Shown here in pieces: positions 17,541 to 26,232 of a DNA stretch of 64,000 nucleotides (positions are counted from its first letter, which is position 1; each line of letters begins with the position of its first letter). The translations under genes and the position numbers were made by a program. Source of the DNA: Dehalococcoidia bacterium (GTDB lineage: Bacteria; Chloroflexota; Dehalococcoidia; Lucifugimonadales; Lucifugimonadaceae). The DNA lies in NCBI GenBank assembly GCA_022824185.1, contig JAJEAU010000017.1:1-64000 (forward strand), in the 5' to 3' direction. A model generated the notes under the pieces. It made no database searches. It was not told the origin of the DNA and was given only the letters and a program-made list of their open reading frames with translations.

Positions 17541-18437
17541 TCAGTCGTCGACGTGGAGGTTGACGTTTGAGATTTCCTGTTGAATCTCGCCAACCACCTC
17601 GTTGCGTTTCTTGCCCCAGCCTCGGTTGAGGGCTTCGATCAATCTGGCTTCGGTGAGGTTGGCTAGCGGTTGAGGGACGCGGAGTGAACGGCCGATTTCG
17701 TTTGCGAGGCGGACGTCTTTGGCTCCGAGTTCCAGATAGAAGGTGAATTCGGTGTCGTCGTAGTCTTCAGGAGGTCGCTCGAAACCGTCGAATGGGCGGC
17801 GTTTGCCTCCGGACCCTTCGTGGATTGCCTTGACCAGAACGTCGAAATCGACGCCGGCCTTGACGCCCGCTGTGACCACCTCCATTGTTGCCATGCGAAC
17901 GATTGCGCCGAATAGCTGGTTCATGAGTTTGCAGATGGTGCCAGTGCCGATGTCGCCGCAGTATTGAACCTTGTCGCCCATGGCGTCGAGCGTGGGTTTG
18001 ATTGTGAGATATGTGTCGTGGTCGCCGCCTACGTAAACGGCTAAGTCGCGTTCCATGGCACCGATGACTCCGCCGCTGACGGGCGTGTCGAGAAACGTTA
18101 CGCCTTGGTCTGCATATCGGGCATGGAGGGATCTTACAGCTTCGAGTGAGTTGGATGTGCAATCGATGACGACTGTCCCTTCGTCCACACCGTCGGCGAT
18201 ACCGTCGTCGCCGAAGCTGACCGCTTCGACGTGTTGGGGCATCGGTAAGCATGTCACGACGAGGTCTTTACCCGCGGCGGCTTCGGCTGGGGTGTCGGCC
18301 CAGTGTGCGCCGTCTTCGAGCATGTCGGTGGAGGCTTCGGGTCGGAGGTCGTGGACGGTGAACTCCTCAGCCGCAGCCATCATGTGCTTCGCCATGGGCT
18401 TGCCCATGTGTCCGATGCCGATCCATGCGATTTTCAT
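17541..18437 (-). CDS. 3-hydroxyisobutyrate/6-phosphogluconate-type dehydrogenase
   Basis: This 298-residue beta-hydroxyacid dehydrogenase oxidises a 3-hydroxy acid with NAD(P). The dinucleotide site is GIGHMG (residues 7-12). The substrate loop is DTPVSGG (117-123) and the catalytic lysine is Lys170 in GTICKLMNQ. The C-terminal helical domain is complete. Members include 3-hydroxyisobutyrate, tartronate-semialdehyde and glyoxylate/succinic semialdehyde reductases; the sequence does not decide which. It lies alone on the minus strand; 18438-18698 between it and the betaine operon holds the divergent promoters but no clear elements. Confidence 0.92.
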   Translation of the reverse strand: MKIAWIGIGHMGKPMAKHMMAAAEEFTVHDLRPEASTDMLEDGAHWADTPAEAAAGKDLVVTCLPMPQHVEAVSFGDDGIADGVDEGTVVIDCTSNSLEAVRSLHARYADQGVTFLDTPVSGGVIGAMERDLAVYVGGDHDTYLTIKPTLDAMGDKVQYCGDIGTGTICKLMNQLFGAIVRMATMEVVTAGVKAGVDFDVLVKAIHEGSGGKRRPFDGFERPPEDYDDTEFTFYLELGAKDVRLANEIGRSLRVPQPLANLTEARLIEALNRGWGKKRNEVVGEIQQEISNVNLHVDD

Positions 18438-18698
18438 GTTGGTTCTTTTCCGGATTGCTTTGGTGGTCCCGCTTCCAATGGCCGTAGTGAAAGTAGGTAA
18501 AGGAAGATGTGCAAGGTGTCGTTGGCCAATGTGGCAGATGATACCCCCTCAAAGTCGGTAAGGGATTGTCGCGCGAACAGTCCATGAAACTGCGTTCGGC
18601 GGGCGGTTTTGCGCCTTCCGTTATGGTTGAGTGTTGGACGGCTGGTTGCGTTCGGCGCTGGCTTTGATTGGATTCAAGTAGGAGATTGAGGAACTGGT

Positions 18699-19943
18699 TT
18701 GACTTTAATGCAAGAAACTCGAGACGAGGAACGCGGGTCGGACGTCGCAGTCTCGGTACGAGGCGTGTGGAAACTGTTCGGGGGGGATACCGATGAGGGG
18801 ATAGAGATGGCGAAGGGTGGTGCGACAAAGGATGAGATTCAGGAAGCCACCGGTGCGGTGTTGGCGTTGTCGGACGTGTCGTTCGAAGCGGCGCAGGGCG
18901 AGATATTCGTGGTTATGGGGCTGTCTGGATGCGGGAAATCGACGCTGATCCGGTGCATTAATCGATTAATCGAGGCGGATCGCGGGGAGATTTGGATCGG
19001 CGATGACGAGGTCAGGGGGATGAGCGACGAGGATCTCTTGCAGATGCGTCGCACAAAGCTGGCGATGGTGTTTCAACACTTCGGGTTGATGCCGCATCGC
19101 AACGTAATAGATAACGTTTCGTGGGGATTGGAGTTAGCTGGCGTAGACCGACGTGAGCGCCGCGATCGGGCGGTTGAGTCTCTCGAAGCGGTTGGTTTGG
19201 GAGGATGGGAACGCAACATGCCCGACGAGTTGAGCGGCGGGATGAAGCAACGCGTTGGGTTGGCGCGTGCATTCGCGATGGATGCGCCGGTGATGTTGAT
19301 GGACGAACCGTTCAGCGCACTCGACCCGGTCATACGTCGTGATCTGCAGGAAGAATTGGTGCGGACCCAGGCGTTGATGCACAAAACCATCATCTTCATC
19401 ACGCACGACCTTAGCGAGGCGGCAAATATCGGTGACCGGATCGCAATCATGCGTGATGGCGCCATCATCCAGTCAGGCACGCCGACGGACGTCGTCTTAC
19501 ATCCTCGCAACGCCTTCGTGAAAGATTTCACCAAAGATGTTCGGCAGTATTCCTTGATGACCGCCGCGTCTGTGATGGGAGAGGCAGTTCACGTAGTTTC
19601 GCAAGACATTGCAGCTTCTGATGTCTTGGAGAAGCTGATCGAGGATGACCTGGGTTACGCCATGGTCGTTGACGACGAAAAACGTTACATCGGAACCGCT
19701 CGGCTTCAACGCATTAACTCGGCGATCCGTAGGGGCGTCGAGAGCATCGGTGATGTCCCTTTGACCGTCGACGAAGCCGTCTCCAGCGACACGGTATTGG
19801 ACGAGTTGGTGCCTTTTGGGCTACGAGCAGACCACTCAGTGCCCGTGCTAGATGACAACGGCGTGCTCATCGGTGAGGTCGAACTGGAGATGCTGGCAGA
19901 GGTAATGGATCCGTCGACGGACACTGACGAAAACGGCTCGTAG
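18699..19943 (+). CDS. proV: Glycine betaine/proline ABC transporter ATPase
   Basis: The 414-residue ATPase energises uptake of betaine-type osmoprotectants. Walker A is GLSGCGKST (74-82), the ABC signature LSGGMKQR and Walker B VMLMDEPF follow, and two CBS domains occupy about residues 285-400, which in this family sense ionic strength or nucleotides. The short insertion GGATKDEIQEATG before Walker A is typical of ProV/OpuAA. The start is probably the TTG at 18699, with GAGGA upstream; an ATG three codons later is an alternative. The permease gene follows after 38 bp and the binding protein after that, so this is a complete importer operon. Confidence 0.95.
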   Translation: MTLMQETRDEERGSDVAVSVRGVWKLFGGDTDEGIEMAKGGATKDEIQEATGAVLALSDVSFEAAQGEIFVVMGLSGCGKSTLIRCINRLIEADRGEIWIGDDEVRGMSDEDLLQMRRTKLAMVFQHFGLMPHRNVIDNVSWGLELAGVDRRERRDRAVESLEAVGLGGWERNMPDELSGGMKQRVGLARAFAMDAPVMLMDEPFSALDPVIRRDLQEELVRTQALMHKTIIFITHDLSEAANIGDRIAIMRDGAIIQSGTPTDVVLHPRNAFVKDFTKDVRQYSLMTAASVMGEAVHVVSQDIAASDVLEKLIEDDLGYAMVVDDEKRYIGTARLQRINSAIRRGVESIGDVPLTVDEAVSSDTVLDELVPFGLRADHSVPVLDDNGVLIGEVELEMLAEVMDPSTDTDENGS

Positions 19944-19981
19944 AGTCGGTTCGTCAACAATCCCAACAGGGAGAGATCGAG

Positions 19982-21013
19982 ATGGAAAGCGAATCAACAG
20001 AAAACACCGTTGGTGCACAGAGCGCGAGCCCTTTCAGAGATTTAGTCGATCGCATTCCGTATTGGTTGCGATGGGCTGCGATCCCAGCTATGCTCACCGT
20101 GGTGATCATGGCGATAGGTTGGGAAGACGGTCGAGAGTTCCCGATAGATTACGGGCGCGAAATCGGACTGCGAATCGACCAGATCATCGATTGGATGAAC
20201 GTCAATCTGGATTTCATATTCAGTTTCATCAAGACAGTACTTTTGAAAGCGTTGGTCTGGCTTGAAGACGTAATGATCTGGATCCCTTGGCCAGCGTTCA
20301 TCATCGGTGTCGGCGTTTTGGGTTGGCGAATGGCTGGAGTTCGTGTGGGAGTGTTTTCGGTCGCGTCGCTTCTTACGATCGCGGTGTTCGGGCTGTGGGA
20401 GAGCGCGATGGAAACAGCGGCATTGATCATCGTGACGGTTACGCTTTCCATTGTGATCGCGGTTCCCGTAGGGGTTTGGGCGTCGCAAAGCGACCGATTA
20501 GACCAGATTCTCCGTCCGATCTTGGACGGTATGCAGACGATGCCGAGTTTCGTGTACCTTGTCCCGGCGATCGCATTCTTTAGTCTCGGCAACGTCCCGG
20601 CGGTAATTGCGACGCTGATCTATGCAGTGCCGCCTGCTGTCAGGCTTACGAATCTGGGCATCAGACAGGTGCCTGAAGAGACGATTGAGGCGGCGACATC
20701 ATTCGGCGCGACTAATCTGCAGTTGTTGTTGCGCGTCAAGATTCCGTTGGCAATTCCCACAATCATGGCAGGGGTCAACCAGACCACATTGATGGCGCTT
20801 GCGATGGTTGTGATAGCATCTCTGGTAGGTGCGGGTGGACTGGGTGAAGATGTAAATCGAGCTTTGGGACGGATCGAGCCCGGGAACGCCTTCTTGGCGG
20901 GACTTGGGATCGTATTTCTCGCCATCATCATCGATCGCATCACGCAGGCGTTTGCTAAACGCCAACGGGACGCGATGGGTATCTCGGACGTGGGAGGAAC
21001 TACGGCTGGGTGA
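19982..21013 (+). CDS. proW: Glycine betaine/proline ABC transporter permease
   Basis: This 343-residue inner-membrane protein has about seven or eight hydrophobic segments. The BPD_transp_1 region includes the EAA-type loop EETIEAATSFGATNLQLLLR, which contacts the ATPase, and the family sequence SFVYLVPAIAFF. It belongs to the ProW/OpuAB group and forms the channel for betaine uptake with the ATPase encoded upstream and the binding protein downstream. The ATG at 19982 is preceded by AGGGAGAG at a good distance. Confidence 0.95.
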   Translation: MESESTENTVGAQSASPFRDLVDRIPYWLRWAAIPAMLTVVIMAIGWEDGREFPIDYGREIGLRIDQIIDWMNVNLDFIFSFIKTVLLKALVWLEDVMIWIPWPAFIIGVGVLGWRMAGVRVGVFSVASLLTIAVFGLWESAMETAALIIVTVTLSIVIAVPVGVWASQSDRLDQILRPILDGMQTMPSFVYLVPAIAFFSLGNVPAVIATLIYAVPPAVRLTNLGIRQVPEETIEAATSFGATNLQLLLRVKIPLAIPTIMAGVNQTTLMALAMVVIASLVGAGGLGEDVNRALGRIEPGNAFLAGLGIVFLAIIIDRITQAFAKRQRDAMGISDVGGTTAG

Positions 21014-21101
21014 TGGGTGGGGTTCAATTCCTGTGTTTGAAGCGACGCGTCTTCGCGCATTCGCTCTTGTCTAACGTGAAACAAATACAAGGAGAGAAAC
21101 A

Positions 21102-22259
21102 TTGCTCTTGAAAGCGAAAAAACAGATTACGAACTCCGGCTTGCTGGGACTCGTGCTGTTGCTTGCGGGCATGAGTATCGTAGCGATTGCGTGCGGTACC
21201 GAAACTGTCGAAGTCGAAAAGGTGGTTGAGGTCGAGGTCACTCGCGAAGTGGAGGTCGAGAAACAGGTCGAAGTCATTCGTGAGGTCGAGAAAGAAGTGG
21301 TGGTTGAGAAGGAAGTGGTTGTAGAGAAAGAGGTCCTGGTTGAGGTCACCGTGGAGAAAGAGAAGGAACCGATAATCTTCTCTGACTTGAACTGGACCTC
21401 GTCAGAGCTCCAGGTTCGAATCGCCAGATTCATCGTGGAACACGGCTACGGCTACCCGACCGACGCGGTCGCGGGCGACACGATATCGCTGTTCGAAGGC
21501 CTGAAAAACAACGACACCGACGTAACGATGGAGATCTGGCTCCCGAACCAACAAGAAGTTTGGGACGCAGCTCTCGAGAGTGGCGTCGTAGTTGACGTTG
21601 GCAAGAGTCTAGAAGACAACTGGCAGGGTTTCGTGATCCCTCAGTACTTGAAGGACGAAAATCCCGGGTTGGTATCCGTCACGGATCTGCCGGAATACAT
21701 GGACCTGTTCGTCACGCCTGACTCCAATGGAAAAGCTCGACTAGTCACCTGCATCCCCGGCTGGGCGTGCGAGGTTGTCAATGCCGAGAAGGTCGTGACC
21801 TATGGTCTCGAAGACACGGTCGAGCTGGTTAACCCCGGTTCGGGCGCCGGCCTGTTCGCGGATCTCGAAGCCGCTTACGGTCGAGGTGAACCATGGGTTG
21901 GCTACCTCTGGGGCCCAACAAAGCCCTCAGCAGAGCTTGACCTTTACATCTTGGAAGAGCCACCCTACTCCGATGCCTGCTGGGAATCAGGAAAAGGCTG
22001 TGCGTACCCAACCGCGCAGATCAAGATTGCGGTCCACGAGACGCTCATCGACCGCGCACCCGAGCTGGTTCAGTTCTTCCGACGCTGGGACTTCACGGCA
22101 GCCAGCCACATCGAAACTGAGGCTTGGATGACCGAGAACAACGAGACTAGCGACACCGCTGCGCTCTACTACCTCGAGAACTTCTCCGACATCTGGGAAC
22201 AGTACGTTCCCGATGACGTTGCGGCTCGAGTCCACGAGGCACTGGCTGAAGCGGGTTAA
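21102..22259 (+). CDS. proX: Betaine-type ABC substrate-binding lipoprotein with VEVEK spacer
   Basis: The 385-residue product starts with a signal peptide and the lipobox VAIAC (Cys31), so it is anchored outside the membrane. Residues about 35-88 are a low-complexity spacer of VEVEK/VVEKEV units in a regular alternation of Val and Glu/Lys. The remainder is an OpuAC/ProX-like ligand-binding domain (residues about 90-385) with several aromatic residues suited to a quaternary ammonium cage. Start is the TTG at 21102. Betaine specificity is inferred from the operon. VEVEK spacers of this kind occur in many Chloroflexota binding proteins. Confidence 0.9.
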   Translation: MLLKAKKQITNSGLLGLVLLLAGMSIVAIACGTETVEVEKVVEVEVTREVEVEKQVEVIREVEKEVVVEKEVVVEKEVLVEVTVEKEKEPIIFSDLNWTSSELQVRIARFIVEHGYGYPTDAVAGDTISLFEGLKNNDTDVTMEIWLPNQQEVWDAALESGVVVDVGKSLEDNWQGFVIPQYLKDENPGLVSVTDLPEYMDLFVTPDSNGKARLVTCIPGWACEVVNAEKVVTYGLEDTVELVNPGSGAGLFADLEAAYGRGEPWVGYLWGPTKPSAELDLYILEEPPYSDACWESGKGCAYPTAQIKIAVHETLIDRAPELVQFFRRWDFTAASHIETEAWMTENNETSDTAALYYLENFSDIWEQYVPDDVAARVHEALAEAG

Positions 22260-22299
22260 TAAACCACTCGCGTCTAGTAAACGCCGCTAGCGAAAAAAC

Positions 22300-22340
22300 A
22301 ATCGGCCCTGTCTTCCAATCGAGGACGGGGCCGATTTTTG
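22300..22340 (+). terminator. Intrinsic terminator of the betaine operon
   Basis: ATCGGCCC (22301-22308) pairs perfectly with GGGCCGAT (22328-22335), extended by CTGTC/GAC pairing, and is followed by a five-T run (22335-22339). It ends the betaine operon on the + strand. On the other strand a poly-A/T stretch on its far side (22294-22299) means it may also stop the convergent GIY-YIG transcript. Confidence 0.85.
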
Positions 22341-22358
22341 TTGGGCAATAGCCCGTGG

Positions 22359-22841
22359 TCAACGTCGTTTGCGCATTGCATGCCTGCCGCCGCCGCCACT
22401 GTTCTTGTTGTCACGCGGTCTGTAAATCGCGATGAGATCCCGTTCGATTTTCTTGCGCGAGTTGCTCGTGCTTCGCCCATCTGCGCGTTGCCAAAGAAAG
22501 ACGTGAGTTTTGGCAGAGTAGTTGCCGTTGATGCCGAAATGTGTGCCTTTCCGCGCGGCGAGGTCACTGGTTTCGCCGATGTAGACGGGTTCAGTGCCGC
22601 GCCCCCTTTCTCGTATTCGGTATATTCCGGGAGAATGGTCTGGTTTTCGGTCGCTTGGTCTCTTCGGCTTCAATGTCCGGGTGGCAAAGATGGCCCTACT
22701 TGCACGCTCATCGTGTTTGTATTGACCGCGATCGAGGATCTTTCTAATCGGCGGCGGTAACTTCTCGACCCAACGTGGGATTTTCACCTTCACAATTCCT
22801 GCTGTCACGTTGTTCAAAGAGCGCGGTTGAATTCTTGGCAA
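22359..22841 (-). CDS. GIY-YIG nuclease-domain protein
   Basis: The C-terminal half of this 160-residue protein is a GIY-YIG domain: GIYRIRERG and VYIGETSDLAARK supply the two signature tripeptide regions and the conserved Arg, and KKIERDLIAIYRP holds the metal-binding Glu near residue 133. Stand-alone domains of this type are often DNA-structure nucleases or damage-related proteins; the target is unknown. The basic N-terminal 70 residues have no recognised fold. The true start may be further in. It is followed by the bidirectional terminator. Confidence 0.75.
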   Translation of the reverse strand: MPRIQPRSLNNVTAGIVKVKIPRWVEKLPPPIRKILDRGQYKHDERASRAIFATRTLKPKRPSDRKPDHSPGIYRIRERGRGTEPVYIGETSDLAARKGTHFGINGNYSAKTHVFLWQRADGRSTSNSRKKIERDLIAIYRPRDNKNSGGGGRHAMRKRR

Positions 22842-22981
22842 GCACTGAAATCACAAAAGCCAACGCAGATTGAACCAACGGCGATTTCCCGGCGTTCAGT
22901 CAAGCAACGGGTAACTCCTTGCAGGCCGGTTCACCCCCTTTGACCCGTTGACGAACAAACTGAATGTCATGCAAACATCCG

Positions 22982-24631
22982 CTAGTCGTAGATGCTGAAG
23001 TTCAGCTCTTGCTGGGTGTGAACGTCGATTAGGGCTGAGCGGCCGTTCTCGAAATTCTCACGGTGCGCTTCGCGGACCGCAGGCCCGATCTCTTCCGGCT
23101 GGGTCACGGTGATTCCCCGGGCACCCATTCCTTCGGCGATCATGGCGTAGTCGCCGGTCATGTTGCCAGCGTTGTACTTCTCCATTGCCACCGGGAGGGA
23201 ACGGTTGTAGCCACCCATCGTGCCGTTGTTGAGGACGATGGTTGTGATCGGGTTGCCGGAGCGAACCGACGTTTCGATGTCGAGTCCCGACATGCCGAAC
23301 GCGGCGTCACCCATGAAGTTGACGCAGAAGCGTTCGGGCATTGCCATCTTGGCGCCAATCATCAGACCGATGCCGTAACCAAGGTGCGTGCTCTTGCCCC
23401 AACCTATGTAGGTGTGCGGCTTCGTGGCGGTGTAGAACGGCATCATCTGGTCACGCGGGTGACCGGCGTCGTGCGTCATTACCGTGTTCTCATGATCGAC
23501 CGCGTCGCCGATCTCCTTGAGCAGGCGATAGGGGTTGATCGGGTTCATGTCCGAGTTGAGCAGGCCGTTCCAGTCGGCTTCCCACTCAGCGCGCACCTGG
23601 GCGATCGATTCACGCACCGAGGAGTCTCCACTCCGACCTTCCTCGCCGATACGCCCCTTGATTTCGTCGATTAGCACGCGAAGCGTTTCGCCGGCGTCGC
23701 CCACCAAACCGATGTCAGTTGCGTATTCCTTAGAGATGTCAGTCGGGTTGTTGGTGCAGTGAATCAGGAACTTGCCGCCGGGAAGATCGATCCCGTAGTT
23801 GGTGACGGTCAAACTCGCGCCGATTGCGAAAAGAACGTCAGACTCTTTCAGCCAAGTCCAGACCGGCTTGGGCGCTGTGCGGTTGGCTGCACCGAGAGCG
23901 AGCGGGTGGCGTTCGTCGATAGCACTCTTGCCGGGCATCGTCGTCATCACCGGGATCTGCGTAAGTTCCGCGAGTTCTTGTAGCTCTTCAGTTGCGCCGG
24001 CGTGTAGGACTCCTTGTCCAGCCCAGATGACTGGCATTCGGGCGTTGAGGAGTTTGTCTGCTACGTCCTTGATATCGCTTGCAGACGGCGCGGAGATATG
24101 CCTTGACGTCGGGCGATAAGCCTCAACGGCGGCATCCGGCACGTCGTCGCCCATCGCGTCGCGTTGCATTTCGACCATGACCGGCCCGGGTCGACCATTC
24201 TTGAGCGCTTCCGTCGCACGGCGCATGAGGTCAGGGATTGCTGCTGTCGACGTGACCGCGAGCGCGAGCTTCGTTATGTGCTCGAAGTTGAGAGGGCCGC
24301 TGAAGTTCGGCGATACGCCGGTCTTGTAGTTGCCAGGGCCGTCGGGAATGAACAGAATCGGCACCGCATCGGCCCAAGCCTGCGCGAATCCTCCAAAGGA
24401 GTTTTCCGAACCGGGGCCACCTTGGCAGGCGAAGAGTCCGTACTTGCCCTTCGAAGACATGAGGCGTGAATAGCCGTCAGCCGCCATAATCCCGCCACGT
24501 TCCTGTCGGAATACGATCGGGCGAATGCCTTCCTTGGCGACCGCTTCGATGATCGGGTTGGAGGGGAAGCAGGCGAGCCACTCGAACCCTTCTTTTTTGA
24601 GTATTTTGGCAACAGCTTCGTAGCCGTTCAT
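22982..24631 (-). CDS. Thiamine-diphosphate-dependent enzyme (acetolactate synthase family)
   Basis: This 549-residue protein has the three-domain layout of the acetolactate synthase/benzoylformate decarboxylase family. Glu44 in RQERGG activates the cofactor, and the ThDP-binding motif GDAAFGMSG ... NN is in the C-terminal third. The family joins or decarboxylates 2-oxo acids. It lacks an adjacent regulatory subunit gene (ilvH) and has no other branched-chain biosynthesis gene nearby, so a catabolic decarboxylase or carboligase is more likely than acetohydroxyacid synthase. No FAD-site motif is obvious to me. Substrate unknown. Confidence 0.88.
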   Translation of the reverse strand: MNGYEAVAKILKKEGFEWLACFPSNPIIEAVAKEGIRPIVFRQERGGIMAADGYSRLMSSKGKYGLFACQGGPGSENSFGGFAQAWADAVPILFIPDGPGNYKTGVSPNFSGPLNFEHITKLALAVTSTAAIPDLMRRATEALKNGRPGPVMVEMQRDAMGDDVPDAAVEAYRPTSRHISAPSASDIKDVADKLLNARMPVIWAGQGVLHAGATEELQELAELTQIPVMTTMPGKSAIDERHPLALGAANRTAPKPVWTWLKESDVLFAIGASLTVTNYGIDLPGGKFLIHCTNNPTDISKEYATDIGLVGDAGETLRVLIDEIKGRIGEEGRSGDSSVRESIAQVRAEWEADWNGLLNSDMNPINPYRLLKEIGDAVDHENTVMTHDAGHPRDQMMPFYTATKPHTYIGWGKSTHLGYGIGLMIGAKMAMPERFCVNFMGDAAFGMSGLDIETSVRSGNPITTIVLNNGTMGGYNRSLPVAMEKYNAGNMTGDYAMIAEGMGARGITVTQPEEIGPAVREAHRENFENGRSALIDVHTQQELNFSIYD

Positions 24632-25017
24632 GGATCAACGTCCCTTTCCGTGGGTTATGTCTCGAATGGTTGCTCCGGGGGATCGGTTGCGCTCCCCAAC
24701 TACCCAAGTCTAAGTCGGAATGTGCCACGACGCGAGATCGATCGAACGATCCTACCAATAGAATCGAGTCAAACGTTTCCGCTTAGCTGCTTCCGTCCCC
24801 ATCGACGGGAGCGAAAACGAAAAACATCGAACGAAGTAACTGCGCGTTGTTGTATTGCATCACGGTGTTCGGATTGCTTAGCTTAGTAATCACTCAGGGA
24901 CGTTACGCGCGTTGCGGCGTCGAATCTGAACGTTGGGAAACAGCGATCTGTGGTTCGGTGATACGTGCCGGTTACTGACGAGACCATGGTTTCTAAGAAA
25001 TCGTGAAGGACAAGACA
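24632..25017. other. Intergenic region between the divergent ThDP-enzyme and ftsZ1 genes
   Basis: The 386 bases carry no convincing ORF or RNA gene. They must contain two divergent promoters. A possible but weak + strand promoter is TTGCAT (24854-24859) with TAGCTT 18 bases later. AAGGA at 25006-25010 is the ribosome-binding site that fixes the ftsZ1 start at 25018. Confidence 0.5.
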
Positions 25018-26139
25018 ATGTTGCGTGAAATACACGACGAATTCGAGTACCGACCGCAGGGCAGACAGCCTCTCGGCATAGGGAAGGTCAACATCAAGGT
25101 TGTTGGCGTCGGCGGCGGCGGATCTAACGCCGTTAACCGTATGTTTGGCGACCCGATCGACACGGTCGATTACATGGTGATGAACACCGACGCCCAAGCC
25201 TTGGAGCTGGCGGCTGTGCCAACTGCGCTCCGGGTCGGTGACACAACCGCCCGAGGCATGGGCGTGGGTGGCGATCCCACGCAAGGCCGTATCTGCCACG
25301 AAGAAAACCGTGAGGAGATCGCAGAGGCGTTGGACGGCGCAGACCTCGTTTTCGTCACTGCAGGCATGGGAGGTGGCACGGGTACGGGCGGTGCGCCGGT
25401 AGTCGCACAGATTGCGAAGCAGCAAGGCGCGCTCACGATCGGCGTGTGCACGATGCCATTCAGTTTTGAAGGCACGCATCGCATGGCAAAAGCCGAAGAG
25501 GGCATCGACGATCTGCAAAAATACGTCGATACGTTGATTCGCATTCCGAATGATCGTCTGTTGGACGCCGCGGCTCCTGACACGACTACTCAAGAGGCAT
25601 GGCGAATGGCCGACAAGGTCCTGAAAGACGGGGTTGAGGGGATTGCCCGCGTGATCATCGAACCGGGAGAGGTCAACTTGGACTTCGCCGACGTTCGCGC
25701 AGTTATGACTAATGCAGGCCCAGCGTGGATGGGCGTCGGCCAAGCTTCTGACATCCAACCTGGAGGCGCGCTCGAGGCGGTCCATCAGGCCCTCGAGAGT
25801 CCGCTTTTGGACGTCGACATCACTGGCGCACAACGGGCTTTGGTGAATATCACCGGCGGCCCCGCGATGCGGATGTACAGCGTGCAGGAGATCTCGAGTA
25901 TCGTCCAGAGTAAGATGACGGCGCAGTCCAACATCATCTTGGGAACTGCCCGCCAGGCCAACATGGGGCACGACATTCGAGTCATCGTCATCGCAACTGG
26001 CTTCCCGTCAGACGAGGAGCAGCGAGTGATGGACACTCAGATGATCGAGCAAGCCATCGAAGACCCGGATTCGATGAAGATCCCGCCGTTCCTACGCAAC
26101 CACATGATGCAGCTACAGAAGAAAGGCCGCCAGTTCTAA
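25018..26139 (+). CDS. ftsZ: Cell-division GTPase FtsZ, copy 1
   Basis: The 373-residue protein is a complete FtsZ: GVGGGGSNAVNR (30-41), the tubulin signature GGGTGTG (118-124) that binds GTP, and the T7-loop sequence NLDFADVRAVM that completes the neighbour's active site. It ends with IPPFLRN near residue 355, which matches the conserved C-terminal peptide that binds FtsA and other partners, after a very short linker. I set the start at the ATG 25018, seven bases after AAGGA, rather than the GTG at 25003. It stands alone, far from the ftsA gene at 35 kb. A second, divergent FtsZ is encoded at 36.5 kb. Confidence 0.95.
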   Translation: MLREIHDEFEYRPQGRQPLGIGKVNIKVVGVGGGGSNAVNRMFGDPIDTVDYMVMNTDAQALELAAVPTALRVGDTTARGMGVGGDPTQGRICHEENREEIAEALDGADLVFVTAGMGGGTGTGGAPVVAQIAKQQGALTIGVCTMPFSFEGTHRMAKAEEGIDDLQKYVDTLIRIPNDRLLDAAAPDTTTQEAWRMADKVLKDGVEGIARVIIEPGEVNLDFADVRAVMTNAGPAWMGVGQASDIQPGGALEAVHQALESPLLDVDITGAQRALVNITGGPAMRMYSVQEISSIVQSKMTAQSNIILGTARQANMGHDIRVIVIATGFPSDEEQRVMDTQMIEQAIEDPDSMKIPPFLRNHMMQLQKKGRQF

Positions 26140-26197
26140 CCGAAATTCGGAACTTACGATGGCATCGTCAACCGTGCCGTCACAACCGCAACGCGCT

Positions 26198-26232
26198 CAA
26201 CCGCGTCGTCTGAAACTCAGGCGACGCGGTTG
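26198..26232. terminator. Hairpin between convergent ftsZ1 and enolase-family genes
   Basis: CAACCGCGTCG (26198-26208) pairs perfectly with CGACGCGGTTG (26222-26232); a T-G wobble and an inner CTGA/TCAG stem extend it to 16 bp with an AAC loop. It overlaps the last codons of the enolase-family gene. There is no T-run on either side, so termination by itself is uncertain. Confidence 0.45.

Noticed and set aside
24883-25971. 362-codon open frame opposite ftsZ1
   Set aside because: Arg/His/Cys-rich without family motifs, and complete overlap with FtsZ.
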